64,000 nucleotides of DNA, from positions 1 to 64,000 of the forward strand of contig UQST01000009.1 in NCBI GenBank assembly GCA_900543815.1, written 5' to 3'. Source of the stretch: an uncultured Prevotellaceae bacterium. GTDB lineage: Bacteria > Bacteroidota > Bacteroidia > Bacteroidales > Bacteroidaceae. The notes beneath the pieces are model-generated. The model was given only the letters and a program-made list of their open reading frames with translations. It was not told the origin of the DNA and searched no databases. This document shows, one piece after another, positions 1 to 9,031 of the stretch. The translations under genes were made by a program, and so were the position numbers. Positions within the stretch are counted from its first letter, which is position 1. Every line of letters begins with the position of its first letter.

Positions 1-1
1 G

Positions 2-74
2 AGCGGAAAACGAGACTCGAACTCGCGACCCCAACCTTGGCAAGGTTGTGCTCTACCAACTGAGCTATTTCCGC
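2..74 (-). tRNA. tRNA-Gly (GCC)
   Basis: The reverse complement folds as a full 73-nt cloverleaf: the 7-bp acceptor stem begins GCGGAAA, the T-arm reads GTTCGAGTC, and the anticodon loop CTTGCCAAG gives GCC. No CCA is encoded. It is the distal gene of a four-tRNA cluster and its sequence matches the copy at 346-418. Confidence 0.95.
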
Positions 75-103
75 ATTACATCCCTTGTTATAAGAACAAG
101 TTG

Positions 104-184
104 TGAAGAGGAGGAGACTCGAACTCCCACGCCTCGCGGCACTACCACCTCAAAGTAGCGCGTCTACCATTCCGCCACCTCTCC
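104..184 (-). tRNA. tRNA-Leu (GAG)
   Basis: Class II tRNA with a long variable arm (GTGCCGCGAGGCGT). The acceptor stem GGAGAGG pairs with CCTCTTC through one G-U. The 7-nt anticodon loop TTGAGGT gives GAG. It lies 29 nt from the tRNA-Gly gene downstream and is probably co-transcribed with it. Confidence 0.94.
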
Positions 185-245
185 ATTATGGATGTAAATA
201 TTTATTGGGGGGGTTAATTACATCAGCAGACTACTGACATCTGTG

Positions 246-327
246 TGCCCAGAACAGGACTCGAACCTGCACGCCTCGCGGCACACGCACCTGAAACGTG
301 CGCGTCTACCAATTCCGCCACCTGGGC
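246..327 (-). tRNA. tRNA-Leu (CAG)
   Basis: Class II tRNA with acceptor GCCCAGG, a GCGGAATTGGTAGACGCG-type D-arm and a long variable arm. The anticodon loop TTCAGGT gives CAG. Second Leu isoacceptor in the cluster. Confidence 0.94.
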
Positions 328-345
328 TCGCTCAATTCTAATATG

Positions 346-418
346 AGCGGAAAACGAGACTCGAACTCGCGACCCCAACCTTGGCAAGGTTGTGCTCTAC
401 CAACTGAGCTATTTCCGC
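346..418 (-). tRNA. tRNA-Gly (GCC), promoter-proximal copy
   Basis: Same 73-nt sequence as the gene at 2-74, with anticodon GCC. It is the first gene after the cluster promoter at 510-540, so the transcription order is Gly-Leu(CAG)-Leu(GAG)-Gly. Confidence 0.95.
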
Positions 419-509
419 ATATTAGAACGGTACTTGTGCCAGAGGTCTCTCTGACGTAATTCCCTTCAGTATTTCAATGTTCGCTGTGCAACTTCCCTGT
501 TTGCGGTTG

Positions 510-540
510 CAAAGGTACATCTTTTTCTTAATACAGCAAA
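510..540 (-). promoter_or_regulatory. Bacteroidetes promoter of the tRNA cluster
   Basis: On the minus strand TTTG (537-540) is followed after 19 nt by TACCTTTG (510-517), a perfect match to the Bacteroidetes -33/-7 consensus. It sits about 90 nt upstream of the first tRNA. Confidence 0.85.
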
Positions 541-852
541 CAAAACCGAGAGTTTTTTATGGACTTCTTGCGATTTTCTTCGTCTTTGCCTCAGATTGCC
601 TATATATATAATGTATATATGCTTTCCGCCAAGAATCCGAAGTGCAGGAATGTTCCATTCGAGACTCACATAAATTGAGCTTTTGGACTCTCTTCTTTCC
701 CAACGGAAGCCAGTTTAATCAAAAGTGGTGCACTTGAGAATACGTTTTTTGCGTGTATAAGACACTCGGTTATCCCGAACTGAGGTTATTGTTACGCCTT
801 TTTAACAAAGACATTCCTTCTATCCCCCAAGAATATCTCTGCCAGAAGGCAC
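541..852. other. Intergenic stretch with no recognised feature
   Basis: Between the tRNA promoter and the 3' end of the candidate RNA. It contains an AT-rich run around 598-620. The short open frames here have no protein-like composition and no start context. Nothing is called. Confidence 0.5.
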
Positions 853-1258
853 AAAAAAGGCTTTCCTTGGACGATTTGCCTAACATTCCTCCCCACTTTC
901 GCCCGACCAGTTCGGAAAGGGCAAAAGCATTGAGACGGCTCTCCCTGGTTTGTCGGGTGAGCCCAGAGCCTGCACCCTACTTGAACAAACCATCCGTCCC
1001 AAAAGGAAGGACGGGCTAGGTTGTACTCTCTGCGAGTAGCTCCCTGCCCGTCCTCTATAAGAACCGCACTGGTGATGTGATGAAACTCCGAACTAATAGG
1101 TTTTGAGTGTTCACCGCCTTTGTAATCCACCGTCCTCTCGGAACCCCTTGCGGAGCGTGGCCCGCCATTAGCAAGTGAAACTTATCCTCGGTTTCATGTA
1201 AATTATTGATGAGTATCCCAGTCGAACCAGTGCGGTAGGTCTGTCTTCCTCTCTTACT
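853..1258 (-). ncRNA. Candidate structured RNA, about 400 nt, unknown family
   Basis: A strong minus-strand promoter at 1265-1296 points into a region without a credible ORF, and the region ends in six T (853-858) on that strand. Long-range complementary segments are visible. 1226-1235 pairs with 1064-1073 (10 bp, CCGCACTGGT/ACCAGTGCGG). 1046-1053 pairs with 1009-1016 (8 bp, GGACGGGC/GCCCGTCC). 994-1002 pairs with 930-938 (9 bp with one wobble). Nested inside the last pair, 985-992 pairs with 946-953 (8 bp). Neither the RNase P core (GAGGAAAGTCC, ACAGAA..GGCTTA) nor tmRNA ends are present, and the length is well above 6S RNA. Identity is not recognised; the exact ends are inferred. Confidence 0.55.
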
Positions 1259-1264
1259 CTGACA

Positions 1265-1296
1265 CAAAGATACGCACATTTTTCTGTTCCCACAAA
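1265..1296 (-). promoter_or_regulatory. Bacteroidetes promoter for the candidate RNA
   Basis: TTTG (1293-1296), 20 nt, then TATCTTTG (1265-1272) on the minus strand, a perfect -7 consensus. Transcription would start near 1258. It is back-to-back with the plus-strand promoter at 1326-1356. Confidence 0.85.
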
Positions 1297-1325
1297 GAAA
1301 AAGCACAAATCTTTTCATAGAAACT

Positions 1326-1356
1326 TTTGTTCTTCCCTCCTTTTCCACTAAATTTG
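1326..1356 (+). promoter_or_regulatory. Bacteroidetes promoter of malQ
   Basis: TTTG (1326-1329), 19 nt, TAAATTTG (1349-1356). The predicted transcript starts about 24 nt before the ATG at 1387. Confidence 0.85.
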
Positions 1357-1386
1357 CAATAGAATAAATATAAAACAGACTGGCAG

Positions 1387-4068
1387 ATGGAACTGACATT
1401 CAGCATAGACTACCGCACCCAATGGGGCGAAAGCATCAGCGTGGAACTGACGACTGAGAAGACGGCAGGGGGAAGAAGCCATACACTCCTGCCGCTAAGC
1501 ACCGAAGACGGTGAGCACTGGAAGGGACATTTTACTATGTTCGCGCGCGATATGCGCGCGTTCCAATATATATATGTAGTGGTCAAGGACGGCAAGGTGG
1601 TGCGCCGTGAGTGGGATTCCGTGCCGCGCAACTTCCCTTGCGGAAGCCAGGAAACAAACTTCGTGTTTCCCGACTACTGGCGCGACATTCCCGCTGAAAG
1701 CCACCTCTACAGTTCGGCCTACACACATAGCGTATCGCCTTTCAGACCCAGACCTTCGAGCTTTGTCTATTACAGACGTACCATAGTGTTCCGTGTGCTG
1801 GCACCACAACTTGGCACCGGACAGGTGCTGGCACTGGTGGGCAGTCTGCCCGCATTGGGCGGCTGGCGGGCTACACAGGCTATGCGCATGCAGGGTTGCG
1901 GGCCCAACGAATGGGTACTCTCGCTTAATGCTGATGGACTGCAAAGTCCCTTTGAATATAAATATGTGGTGCTCGACGAACAGACAGGCAGTCCGCTCGA
2001 ATGGGAGCAAGGCGACAACAGGCAGAGTCCGCAGATGGCCATCCAACCAGGCACAGTGCTGGCCGTGTGCGACCACAATCTGCGACTGCCTGCACGTCAT
2101 TGGCGTGTGGCAGGAATGGTGGTTCCCCTCTTCTCGCTGCGGTCAGAGAGAAGCCAGGGATGCGGTGATATGGGCGACCTGGCAATGGCTGCCGACCTGG
2201 TTGCCAAAGCCGGGATGCATGCGATACAACTGCTGCCCATCTACGACACCACCCAGAGCCACACCTGGCGCGACTGTTACCCCTACAGCGCCATCAGCAT
2301 CTACGCGCTCCATCCCATGTATGCCGACCTGAGACAACTGCCACGACTGGCCCAGGAGGCACTCATGAGCAAGATGGAAGCACGTGCCGCCGAACTCAAC
2401 GCAATGGCACAAGTGGATTACGAGGCGGTCAACGCACTCAAACATGCCTACCTGCATGCACTCTATGCCCAGGAAGGCGAGCGCGTAGAGGCAGAAAAGG
2501 AATACCACACATTCTACACTGACAATGAGGACTGGCTTCTGCCCTACTGCGCTTTCTGCCTGTTACGCGACCAGTATGGCACCTGCGACTACACCCAATG
2601 GCCACAGCACTCGACCTATGAGGCAGGAGAAGTGCGTGCATTGGTGGAGCACAGGCACCGCGAAGCCGGCTATTACGCCTTTGTGCAATACCTGCTCGAC
2701 AAGCAGCTGAGGAAAGCTTCTGCCCATGCCCATGAGGTGGGCGTATGGCTCAAGGGCGACATCCCCATCGGCATCAGCCGCACAAGTGTGGAAGCCTGGA
2801 CTGCTCCTCACCTGTTCCATCTTGACGGGCAGGCCGGAGCACCACCCGATGCCTTCAGTACCACAGGCCAGAACTGGGGTTTCCCAACCTACAACTGGGA
2901 GGCAATGGCACAGGACGGCTACCAGTGGTGGCAGCGTAGGCTCACCAAGATGGCACAATACTTTGATGCCTACCGCATCGATCACGTGCTGGGATTCTTC
3001 CGTATCTGGCAGATTCCACGTTCGTGCGTGGACGGACTGTTGGGACACTTCGAACCATCATTGCCCATGAGCCGTGAGGAGATAGAAGGCATGGGACTCA
3101 ACATCGACCCAGCTCTGCTGACAGAACCACACATCACCGATTCGCTCATAGACAGCCTCTTTGGCGCACAAGCAGCATGGGTGAGGGAACATTGTCTCAC
3201 TAGAAAGGCCAATGCACTCTACTGTCTGCGCTCCGAATGGGCTACACAGAGGCAGATAAATGACCGCCTTCCAGATGACGGAACCGACATGCGCACCCAT
3301 CTGCGCCAGGGACTCATGAGGCTCACCAGCCAGGTGCTCTTCATCGCCGACGAACAGAAAGTGGGCTATTATCATCCGCGCATTGAAGCTTTCAGAGAAC
3401 CTGCCTTCCGTGCGCTTACCAATGAACAGCAAGAGGCATTCCGCCGCATCCACCAGCACTACTACCATGAGCGGCACAACCATCTGTGGGAGGAACATGC
3501 CATGCAGGTGCTTCCTGTACTGGTGCAAGCCACTCACATGCTCGTTTGCGCCGAGGATCTGGGCATGGTACCACAGTGCGTGCAGCCCGTGCTGGAGCGC
3601 TTGCGCATCCTCACACTGGAGATTCAGACGATGCCCAAAGCCTACGGACAGCTCTTTGCCAACCTGGAGGCCAACCCCTATCGCAGCGTTGCCACTATCT
3701 TCACACACGATATGCCCACCCTGAGACAGTGGTGGCAGGAGGAGCCCGAACGTGCACAACTCTACTTCAGACACGTGTTGCACCATGGTGGAGAAGCACC
3801 AAGGGAAATGCCGGGCTGGCTCTGCTCCGAAGTGGTGGAACGTCATCTGGCCTCTCCCTCCATGCTCTGCCTACTCAGCCTGCAGGATTGGCTCGCCACA
3901 AACGAAAGCCTGCGCAACCCTGATGCAGAGGCCGAGCGCATCAACATTCCTGCCAACCCGCATCACTACTGGCGTTACCGCATGCACCTCACGCTGGAGC
4001 GTCTGGCTGCAGCACACGATTTCATATACAGTCTGCGTAACATGATAGCACAGAGCGGGAGGCTCTGA
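1387..4068 (+). CDS. malQ: 4-alpha-glucanotransferase (GH77) with tandem CBM20 domains
   Basis: Amylomaltase that transfers alpha-1,4-glucan segments between maltooligosaccharides and glycogen or starch chains, probably in the cytoplasm because no signal peptide is seen. The 893 aa contain two starch-binding CBM20-like modules (about 1-115 and 130-245) and a GH77 barrel (about 255-890). Catalytic signatures are GDIPIGISR, YRIDHVLGFF with the nucleophile Asp about 532, CAEDLG with acid Glu about 723, and THDMP with His774-Asp775. The two-CBM20 layout is that of plant DPE2 and Bacteroides MalQ, longer than the E. coli type. It is first in a plus-strand run of four sugar genes but has its own promoter. 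Family assignment is firm; the physiological substrate is inferred. Confidence 0.95.
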   Translation: MELTFSIDYRTQWGESISVELTTEKTAGGRSHTLLPLSTEDGEHWKGHFTMFARDMRAFQYIYVVVKDGKVVRREWDSVPRNFPCGSQETNFVFPDYWRDIPAESHLYSSAYTHSVSPFRPRPSSFVYYRRTIVFRVLAPQLGTGQVLALVGSLPALGGWRATQAMRMQGCGPNEWVLSLNADGLQSPFEYKYVVLDEQTGSPLEWEQGDNRQSPQMAIQPGTVLAVCDHNLRLPARHWRVAGMVVPLFSLRSERSQGCGDMGDLAMAADLVAKAGMHAIQLLPIYDTTQSHTWRDCYPYSAISIYALHPMYADLRQLPRLAQEALMSKMEARAAELNAMAQVDYEAVNALKHAYLHALYAQEGERVEAEKEYHTFYTDNEDWLLPYCAFCLLRDQYGTCDYTQWPQHSTYEAGEVRALVEHRHREAGYYAFVQYLLDKQLRKASAHAHEVGVWLKGDIPIGISRTSVEAWTAPHLFHLDGQAGAPPDAFSTTGQNWGFPTYNWEAMAQDGYQWWQRRLTKMAQYFDAYRIDHVLGFFRIWQIPRSCVDGLLGHFEPSLPMSREEIEGMGLNIDPALLTEPHITDSLIDSLFGAQAAWVREHCLTRKANALYCLRSEWATQRQINDRLPDDGTDMRTHLRQGLMRLTSQVLFIADEQKVGYYHPRIEAFREPAFRALTNEQQEAFRRIHQHYYHERHNHLWEEHAMQVLPVLVQATHMLVCAEDLGMVPQCVQPVLERLRILTLEIQTMPKAYGQLFANLEANPYRSVATIFTHDMPTLRQWWQEEPERAQLYFRHVLHHGGEAPREMPGWLCSEVVERHLASPSMLCLLSLQDWLATNESLRNPDAEAERINIPANPHHYWRYRMHLTLERLAAAHDFIYSLRNMIAQSGRL

Positions 4069-4128
4069 AGGATATTTTTTCAAGTTTGATACCCAAGGTC
4101 AGAAATATGCATAATAAGATAGAACGCA

Positions 4129-6891
4129 ATGAATAAAGAAACGGACAACACATGTAGAGGAAACGGACTTGCCTGCCGCCTCCTCATGACCATCGTCATC
4201 GGTCTGATGCTTAGTATAGGCACATATGCTGCAAAGCTCACCACGTTCAGAGTCAACCGTATGGCTCATGCCACCGGAGTGATGCGCACAGCCCAATTCG
4301 GCTGGCAGATAGAGTCGGGCAAGAGAGATGTTAAGCAGACTGCCTACCGCATCGTGGTGGCCACCAGCCAGCGTGCACTCACACAGAAAGCAGGAGGCCG
4401 CGAACTGCTGTGGGACTCCGAGCAGGTAGAGAGCGAAGAGACGCTGCAAATACCCTACCAAGGACGGCGCCTGCCATGCCAGAGCGACATCTACTGGCAG
4501 GTGACTGTATGGCTCAGCACAGGCGAGCGTATCAAAAGTCCCGTGCAGAAGTTCAATACCGGCATGCAGCTTGCCGACTGGCATGCACAGTGGATAGGCA
4601 TCAACGACCCCGAGAATGTCATTACCGAAGAAACGGGTTGCCGCACACTGCCAGCACGCTATCTGCGCCGCGAATTCCAGATTAAGGGCAAAGTGCGCCG
4701 TGCTGTCCTCTATGTGAGCGGAATGGGAGCCAGCAACACCTACATCAACGGGCAGCCCGTCAGTAAGGATATCATGGGCACTCTGCCCACAGGTTATGAC
4801 CGGACACTCTATTATAACACCTACGAGGTGACCCAGTTGTTGCACAAGGGCAGCAATGCTATTGCGGCCGTACTGGGCAATGGCTATGCGCTCGGACTTC
4901 GCACCGAGCATCGTTCCTTCGGTCTGCCCCGGCTCAAGGCACAACTGCGGGTGGAAACAGATACCGACACACTCCTCATCCCCACTTCGGATGAATGGAG
5001 AGCCACAGCCGACGGACCCATCACAGCCAACAACATCTACACTGGCGAGAACTACGATGCGCGCAAGGAGCAGACAGGATGGACAGCCCCAGGCTTCGAT
5101 GATTCATCATGGCAGAAAGCCGCCATCATGCCGCAGCCCACAGGAATGCTCGAACCACAGCCTGCGCCTGGCCGTCGCACACAACTTTGCCTCACCCCCC
5201 GCAGCATTCGCACTACAGCCGACGGGCGATACATCTTGGATATGGGACAGAATATGGTGGGCCAGCTGCGCGTTACGCTTCAGGGCAAGACAGGACAACC
5301 TGTAATCATCCGCCATGCCGAGACTCTTGACCCTGCCGACCCCGACAAACTCTATACGGCCAACCTTCGCTCGGCACTTTCCATCAATACCTACATCCCT
5401 GCCCACGACGGCACCTTCACCTACCAGCCCAGTCTGGTCTATCAGGGATTCCGCTATGTGGAAATAAGCGGAGCACAAGCACAGCCCGCTCCCAAGGATA
5501 TCGAGGGGCTGGTGCAATATGATGAGATGGAGAGCCGAGGCTCATTCGAGTGCAGCGACACACTCCTCAACCGCCTCTTCTCCAACGCTCTGTGGAGCAT
5601 CAGAGGCAATTACCAGGGGATGCCATTGGATTGTCCGCAGCGCGACGAGAGATTGGGATGGCTGGGCGACCGCGTGACTGGTTGTTTCGGAGAGAACCTT
5701 CTCTTGGACAATGCCGCACTCTATTACAAGTGGCTTCGTGATATCGAAGACACCCAAAGGGAGGACGGACTGGTGGCCGACATCAGTCCCACATTCCTCA
5801 ACCACTATACCGAAAACGTCACATGGCAGGCAGCCTTCGTGTATGCCACCTACATGCTCTTCACGCACACCGCCGACCGCCAGGCCGTTATGCAATTCTA
5901 CCCTGCTCTGAGGCGCTGGATGCAGCGTGTGGAACAGGGAATGATGCATGACGGAGTGGTGGTGCGCGACGTGTATGGAGACTGGTGCATGCCGCCCGAA
6001 AGCAAGGAACTCATCAACAGCCAGGACCCTGAACGCATCACCGACGGTGCCGTGCTGGCCACCACAGTCTATTATGACTGTCTGGGCAAAATGGCCGAGA
6101 TGGGAGAGCAACTGGGACTGGAGGCCGATGTACATTATTATAATAAGCTGAGGAAAAGCATCAAGGAAGCCTACAACCGTAAGTTCTTCAATCCTGCCAC
6201 GGCACAATACAGCAACAATACCGTGACTGCCAACCTGCTCTCACTTGAACTGGGGCTGGTGCCCGAAGGCTATGAGGAGCGGGTGCTGGGCAATATCATC
6301 GATGTGACAGAGCGGAAGTTTGACAGCCATGTGAGTTGTGGAGTGCTGGGAATACAGCATCTCATGAGAGCGCTCACACGCCGCGGACACACCAATCTGG
6401 CTATGAAGATTGTAGGCCAGCACACCTTCCCCAGCTACGGATACATGATAGACCACGGAGCCACCACCATATGGGAACTGTGGAACGGCGATACGGCCAA
6501 TCCCGCCATGAACAGCGGCAACCATGTGATGCTCCTGGGCGACCTGCTTCTCTGGTATTACGAGGATCTGGCAGGCATCAGGCAGATGGATGGCACACAG
6601 GGATACCGGCATCTGGACATGCGTCCATGCTTCCCCCAACAGCTCCACCACGTGAAAGCCTCTTACCGTAGTGTATCGGGGCTAATCAGGAGCGAATGGC
6701 AGAAGGATGGCAACCACCTCACCTGGCAGATAGAAGTGCCGGCCAACACTCTGGCCAGACTGACCATCCCCAGCCGCTTCCGCGTGTTCCCCTGCACAGG
6801 CAAGGGCATCCACAAGGTGGCCGAGCAAGACGGTTGCACCATCATCGAGGTGGGCTCAGGCAAGTATAAGTTTGAGACAGAGAAGTATTAG
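4129..6891 (+). CDS. Alpha-L-rhamnosidase (GH78), secreted
   Basis: Hydrolyses terminal alpha-L-rhamnose from plant glycosides or pectin side chains. The 920 aa start with a hydrophobic export segment (about 17-35, ending TYAAKL), then N-terminal beta-sandwich domains (TAYRIVVATS, GMGASNTYINGQ), an alpha/alpha barrel and a C-terminal beta domain. The GH78 signature DCPQRDERLGWLGD begins at about residue 501 and supplies the general-acid region. TIWELWNGD is a second typical segment. It follows malQ by 60 nt and precedes the SGNH and GH2 genes, consistent with joint action on a rhamnose- and galactose-containing, acylated glycan. No SusC/SusD pair or regulator is nearby, so no glycan target can be named. 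Confidence 0.92.
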   Translation: MNKETDNTCRGNGLACRLLMTIVIGLMLSIGTYAAKLTTFRVNRMAHATGVMRTAQFGWQIESGKRDVKQTAYRIVVATSQRALTQKAGGRELLWDSEQVESEETLQIPYQGRRLPCQSDIYWQVTVWLSTGERIKSPVQKFNTGMQLADWHAQWIGINDPENVITEETGCRTLPARYLRREFQIKGKVRRAVLYVSGMGASNTYINGQPVSKDIMGTLPTGYDRTLYYNTYEVTQLLHKGSNAIAAVLGNGYALGLRTEHRSFGLPRLKAQLRVETDTDTLLIPTSDEWRATADGPITANNIYTGENYDARKEQTGWTAPGFDDSSWQKAAIMPQPTGMLEPQPAPGRRTQLCLTPRSIRTTADGRYILDMGQNMVGQLRVTLQGKTGQPVIIRHAETLDPADPDKLYTANLRSALSINTYIPAHDGTFTYQPSLVYQGFRYVEISGAQAQPAPKDIEGLVQYDEMESRGSFECSDTLLNRLFSNALWSIRGNYQGMPLDCPQRDERLGWLGDRVTGCFGENLLLDNAALYYKWLRDIEDTQREDGLVADISPTFLNHYTENVTWQAAFVYATYMLFTHTADRQAVMQFYPALRRWMQRVEQGMMHDGVVVRDVYGDWCMPPESKELINSQDPERITDGAVLATTVYYDCLGKMAEMGEQLGLEADVHYYNKLRKSIKEAYNRKFFNPATAQYSNNTVTANLLSLELGLVPEGYEERVLGNIIDVTERKFDSHVSCGVLGIQHLMRALTRRGHTNLAMKIVGQHTFPSYGYMIDHGATTIWELWNGDTANPAMNSGNHVMLLGDLLLWYYEDLAGIRQMDGTQGYRHLDMRPCFPQQLHHVKASYRSVSGLIRSEWQKDGNHLTWQIEVPANTLARLTIPSRFRVFPCTGKGIHKVAEQDGCTIIEVGSGKYKFETEKY

Positions 6892-7051
6892 GTTCCAGGA
6901 GAAATCATCCTTCTGACCTCTAGCGAATCTACTCAGAACGGCAAGCCAAACAAATCCGCAGCCACCTCCTACCGACCGATTCCCATCAACAAGCGAGACA
7001 AAACCATTCATCAACCACCAACCGACAAACTCAGAACAAAGAGCAAAGCGA

Positions 7052-8938
7052 ATGAAGAATGAAAACATATGGCCGCTCCTGCTGCTTGCAGGCACATTGA
7101 ACACCTGTCCGCTGGCTGCACAAGAAACCCTGCGGGGAGAAGTGAAACTCATAGGATCAGCCACCGAGCATGGGCAGCCCGTGACAATGAACGAACTCAC
7201 GCCCAACGGGCAGCACACTGGAGTCTATGAGGCTTACATGAAGGCCAGGCCGGGCGAGTTCGCCATCATGTCTGTTTCACCCGACAGCAAAGATACCCTC
7301 TGGCTGGGACGGGGAAGCACGGAACACAGCGTGAAGAGGGGCGGAAAGCCCTTCGCCAGCAGCAGCGAACAGGTGGTAAGGGTGCGGTTTGACTCCCGAC
7401 ACAGCCAGTTGGGCATCCTGCCCGTTACACTCTGCCTCAAAGGAAACATCGTAAAGGACGGCACGCAGATGACCTATGCAGGCAACGGAGTGTGGAGGTC
7501 GCAGGTGGAGATGAACAGCGGAGACGTGTTCCTCTTCAGCGACAAATTCTTCTATTTCGCCCTCAACGGTCAAGATTCGCTTGCCATCAAGCGCCTCACG
7601 AATGACCGGCACAGCGTGGGAATGCCCTCGGAAGGATATCAGGCAGAGAACATACGTATCAACCGTGGTACCTACACCCTCACGCTCGATATGAACCAGC
7701 GCACTTGGGATATCGATGCACCCATCCGGGAATACCGCATCTCAGCCTTTGGTTCATCGGTATGCAATGGTGAGGGAGCCGACGGACATAGGGGATATGC
7801 CTACATGTACGGGCAGCAACTGGCTGACCGATACCGCTTGGGCCAAAGCCCCACGCCCTTTGAGGTGAGCGGAGTGTCGATAGGCGGCAACAGTACAGTT
7901 GCCCTACTCCATCGCTACGACGAACTGATAGACGACTTCGGGCGATATGTCATCATAGGACTAAGCCTGGGCAATGAGGGAATCCATGGGGCCAAGGACC
8001 AACAGGCTGTCTTCGACCAGTTTCATCGGAACATGCTCACCCTCATCGACAAGTGCCGACGGGACGGCAAGGTGCCTGTGGTGATGAACAATTATACGCG
8101 CGGCGACTACAACCTCAGCGACTATGGCTTTGTGAAACGGATGAACCTCGACATCCACCGCTGGCAGGTGCCCAGCGTGAATGTGCTGGGTGCCATAGAC
8201 AACGGTGAGGGCAAATGGGCCGACGGCTACATGCGCGACACCTACCATCAGGATACCCAAGGACACCGCGAATTCATGTTCGCCATCCCTCCCTCGCTCT
8301 TCGATGCGCTCCTGCAGGGGAAACCATACCCCACCCGACAGGCGCTCGACGGACTTTCCTTGCGCCGGGGAGCCACCATCCAGTTCTGTGGCGAAGGCAC
8401 CCTGCATCCCTTCACCGTCACACTCAGGGTGAAGGGCAACAAACCGGGACGGCTTATGACCATCAGCACAAGCCAAGGCGAAGCACAACTCAGCATAGAG
8501 CGAGGAGGAATCATCCGCTACAACTCGGTAGGCGGACAAGCACTCTGCTCGGACAAAACACGGCTGACAAGCAGCGATACACCCTATGACATCACCCTCA
8601 CGCACTATTACGCGCAACAGCGAACACTCATCTACGTGGATGGACAGCTGGCCGGCGAACTGAAGGAACGCATGGAGCCTGTTCTGTTCACCGTGGGTGA
8701 CAGCAAGCGCAACACCAGTCGTCATGTGAGTGAGATAAGCCTGTGGCGAAGCGCAATGACGCCAGAGGAAATCCTCCTCCATCATGAAGGCGAATGCATG
8801 AAATCGAGTCTGGAAATCTATGCACCGCTGTCAGAGGAGATGAAGACAGGCGGCTTTCCCAATCTGGCTCAGTCACTCAACTCCTCCTTGCGCTATCAGA
8901 GCGCCAGCAAAAGGGAGAGAAGAAACGGGCACAAGTGA
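7052..8938 (+). CDS. Secreted SGNH/GDSL hydrolase with C-terminal LamG-like domain
   Basis: Probable carbohydrate esterase. The 628 aa have an N-terminal export segment (to about residue 24, LAAQE), an N-terminal beta-sandwich of about 200 aa without a clear name, an SGNH domain (about 228-420) and a concanavalin/LamG-like tail (YVDGQLAG, SEISLWRSAMTPEEI). SGNH blocks seen: FGSSVCNG with the nucleophile Ser at about 235-236, SIGGNS, GLSLGNEG, and DTYHQDTQGH providing Asp396 and His399. Position between a rhamnosidase and a GH2 enzyme suggests removal of acyl groups from the same glycan; this is inferred. The gap before it (160 nt) holds no clear promoter. Confidence 0.8.
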   Translation: MKNENIWPLLLLAGTLNTCPLAAQETLRGEVKLIGSATEHGQPVTMNELTPNGQHTGVYEAYMKARPGEFAIMSVSPDSKDTLWLGRGSTEHSVKRGGKPFASSSEQVVRVRFDSRHSQLGILPVTLCLKGNIVKDGTQMTYAGNGVWRSQVEMNSGDVFLFSDKFFYFALNGQDSLAIKRLTNDRHSVGMPSEGYQAENIRINRGTYTLTLDMNQRTWDIDAPIREYRISAFGSSVCNGEGADGHRGYAYMYGQQLADRYRLGQSPTPFEVSGVSIGGNSTVALLHRYDELIDDFGRYVIIGLSLGNEGIHGAKDQQAVFDQFHRNMLTLIDKCRRDGKVPVVMNNYTRGDYNLSDYGFVKRMNLDIHRWQVPSVNVLGAIDNGEGKWADGYMRDTYHQDTQGHREFMFAIPPSLFDALLQGKPYPTRQALDGLSLRRGATIQFCGEGTLHPFTVTLRVKGNKPGRLMTISTSQGEAQLSIERGGIIRYNSVGGQALCSDKTRLTSSDTPYDITLTHYYAQQRTLIYVDGQLAGELKERMEPVLFTVGDSKRNTSRHVSEISLWRSAMTPEEILLHHEGECMKSSLEIYAPLSEEMKTGGFPNLAQSLNSSLRYQSASKRERRNGHK

Positions 8939-9031
8939 CCTGGCTGGCCGCCATCCTGCTCACCCAGACAGAACAAGAGAGAAAGAAATGACATGCACAC
9001 ATAAATAATTCATTAACCATAATAAAGAGAC

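Noticed and set aside
2..418. Integrated element at the tRNA genes
   Set aside because: No integrase, direct-repeat attachment site or foreign-looking genes are adjacent; the two identical Gly genes are an ordinary cluster duplication.
595..622. AT-rich TATATA runs (also near 23590, 49705, 59570) as a shared signal
   Set aside because: Similar runs also occur inside genes such as near 22542 and 34690, so no specific role is supported.
853..1258. RNase P RNA or tmRNA
   Set aside because: The invariant RNase P core segments and the tmRNA tRNA-like ends and tag frame are not present on either strand.
753..1399. Short open frames across the candidate RNA region
   Set aside because: Overlapping frames on both strands, no protein-like pattern, and long-range base pairing of the DNA argue for RNA and not protein.
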